From: Atrichornis clamosus
Lineage: Eukaryota; Chordata; Aves; Passeriformes; Menuridae
Length of the DNA stretch: 64,000 nt
Assembly: GCA_013400975.1 (NCBI GenBank)
Contig: WBMZ01004774.1
Coordinates: 331,001 to 395,000 of the forward strand
Reading direction: 5' to 3'
Position numbers and translations under genes: made by a program. This document shows, piece after piece, positions 63,071 to 64,000 of the stretch. The notes under the pieces are model-generated. The model was not told the origin of the DNA. It did no database searches and was given only the letters and a program-made list of their open reading frames with translations. Numbering within the stretch: position 1 is the stretch's first letter; each line of letters begins with the position of its first letter.

Positions 63071-64000
63071 TGTCCCCATCAGCATGGTTGCTACCTTAAA
63101 AAGTATTGATAAGTATGTCTGTGTTCAAATCAACTGGAGGTGGGGTGAGTAGGGGGAGGTGTTTGGGAGTGTGTATGTATCTTGGATGTGTTCCCAAGCC
63201 GAGGATCGTTTTATCACCACCTACATCTAAAAAAGAACCACTATGCTGAAATTGTGCAGTTTGATTAGCTAGAAAGAGCTAAGTGACTTGGCCTATTGCC
63301 TCTTGTATGTGTGAAAAGATTACCTTCGAAAAATGCGACCTTTTATCCTCTTTTGCTCAGATCCTAGATTTTTCCCCATGATTTGTAGAGCTGTGTTAAT
63401 AACATAGAAAACAGCATTCAGTTTTTAGCGATTGAGATATAAGTGATTACAAAAACATTATCACAAGATAGAACTAGTAAAAATATTCTACTTGCTGAGC
63501 TTGCACCATCAGAATTTATTTATACATTTTATGCAAAAATACAGGGTTAATTTTTTTATTCCTTTGACCCTGTATATCAAATGTGATAAAATATGCTATC
63601 CTGCAGCTAAAAGCAGATGGAAAAATAAATTGAAGAACAGCGTTTAACTGCAGTCTTATCCTAGTTCATATAAAAATATTACAAAAATAAAACAGAGACA
63701 TAACTGGGTCATTGAAATGTTCTTTAAGAAAGCCTGCTTACGCAACAAAATTACCCCATTTTCAAATGTGGTTCATAACATTCAAGAAAAAAAAAAGAAG
63801 GATTTTGAAATATAGTAGCATGAATTTTGTTTTTAAAATAGTTTATACTCTTTGGAGTCGATCATTCATTGAGAATTTTTTTTTGTTTCTTTTGCAACAT
63901 AATAGAAGTAGTCTGTTTGCATTAAAGCTTTCTTATGGCCATTTGAGAGTTTTGAGTCATCACTTCTAATGTATTGTAGTGCCTAGCAGGGCTTCAGCAG
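63071..64000. other. AT-rich end of the window, no gene seen
   Basis: There is a G-rich tract at about 63139-63175. The 85-codon open frame at 63712-63969 is low-complexity and unlike any family I know. Confidence 0.5.

Overview
The window looks like AT-rich, non-coding nuclear DNA from a bird or a close sauropsid relative. The best evidence is its interspersed repeats. Most are CR1 LINE fragments carrying CR1-type ORF2 protein motifs and the CR1 3' end (short ATTCTRTG-type repeats). There are also two solo LTRs of endogenous retroviruses and remnants of very old MIR-like SINEs. I recognise no functional protein-coding gene, rRNA, tRNA or CRISPR array. The open frames present are short and, outside the CR1 copies, show no family signature. 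The window is best read as part of a very large intron or an intergenic desert. The sequence does not show which, or name the species.

Layout. 0-1.5 kb: AT-rich DNA. 1.5-3.3 kb: long, decayed antisense CR1 with endonuclease remnants, the RT entry segment and the 3' end, but no RT palm. 4.43-5.0 kb: second antisense CR1 3' end. 5.27-5.39 kb: MIR-like SINE. 5.4-11.4 kb: unique AT-rich DNA. 11.39-12.9 kb: old antisense CR1 scrap abutting a sense CR1 that also lacks the RT palm. 12.9-27.8 kb: mostly unique, with a G13 run, short palindromes and a perfect 44-bp tandem duplication. 27.84-28.19 kb: probable solo LTR. 28.2-34.8 kb: unique, with a compound hairpin at 29.9 kb. 34.8-35.2 kb: sense CR1 3' end. 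35.2-45.1 kb: unique apart from an old antisense CR1 at 40.8-41.3 kb. 45.12-45.39 kb: solo LTR with a perfect 6-bp target-site duplication. 53.8-54.2 kb: the only CpG-island-like block. 54.2-64 kb: mostly unique, with a MIR split by an insertion, an AT-rich block dense in homeodomain/forkhead-like words, and a possible L2 trace.

No genes act together here, and I found no convincing novel biological system. The points most worth following up are the isolated CpG island with a good minus-strand splice donor, two candidate exons (15.55 and 22.43 kb), the LTR with intact target duplication, the SINE interrupted by a hairpin-bearing insert, and the 29.9-kb compound inverted repeat.
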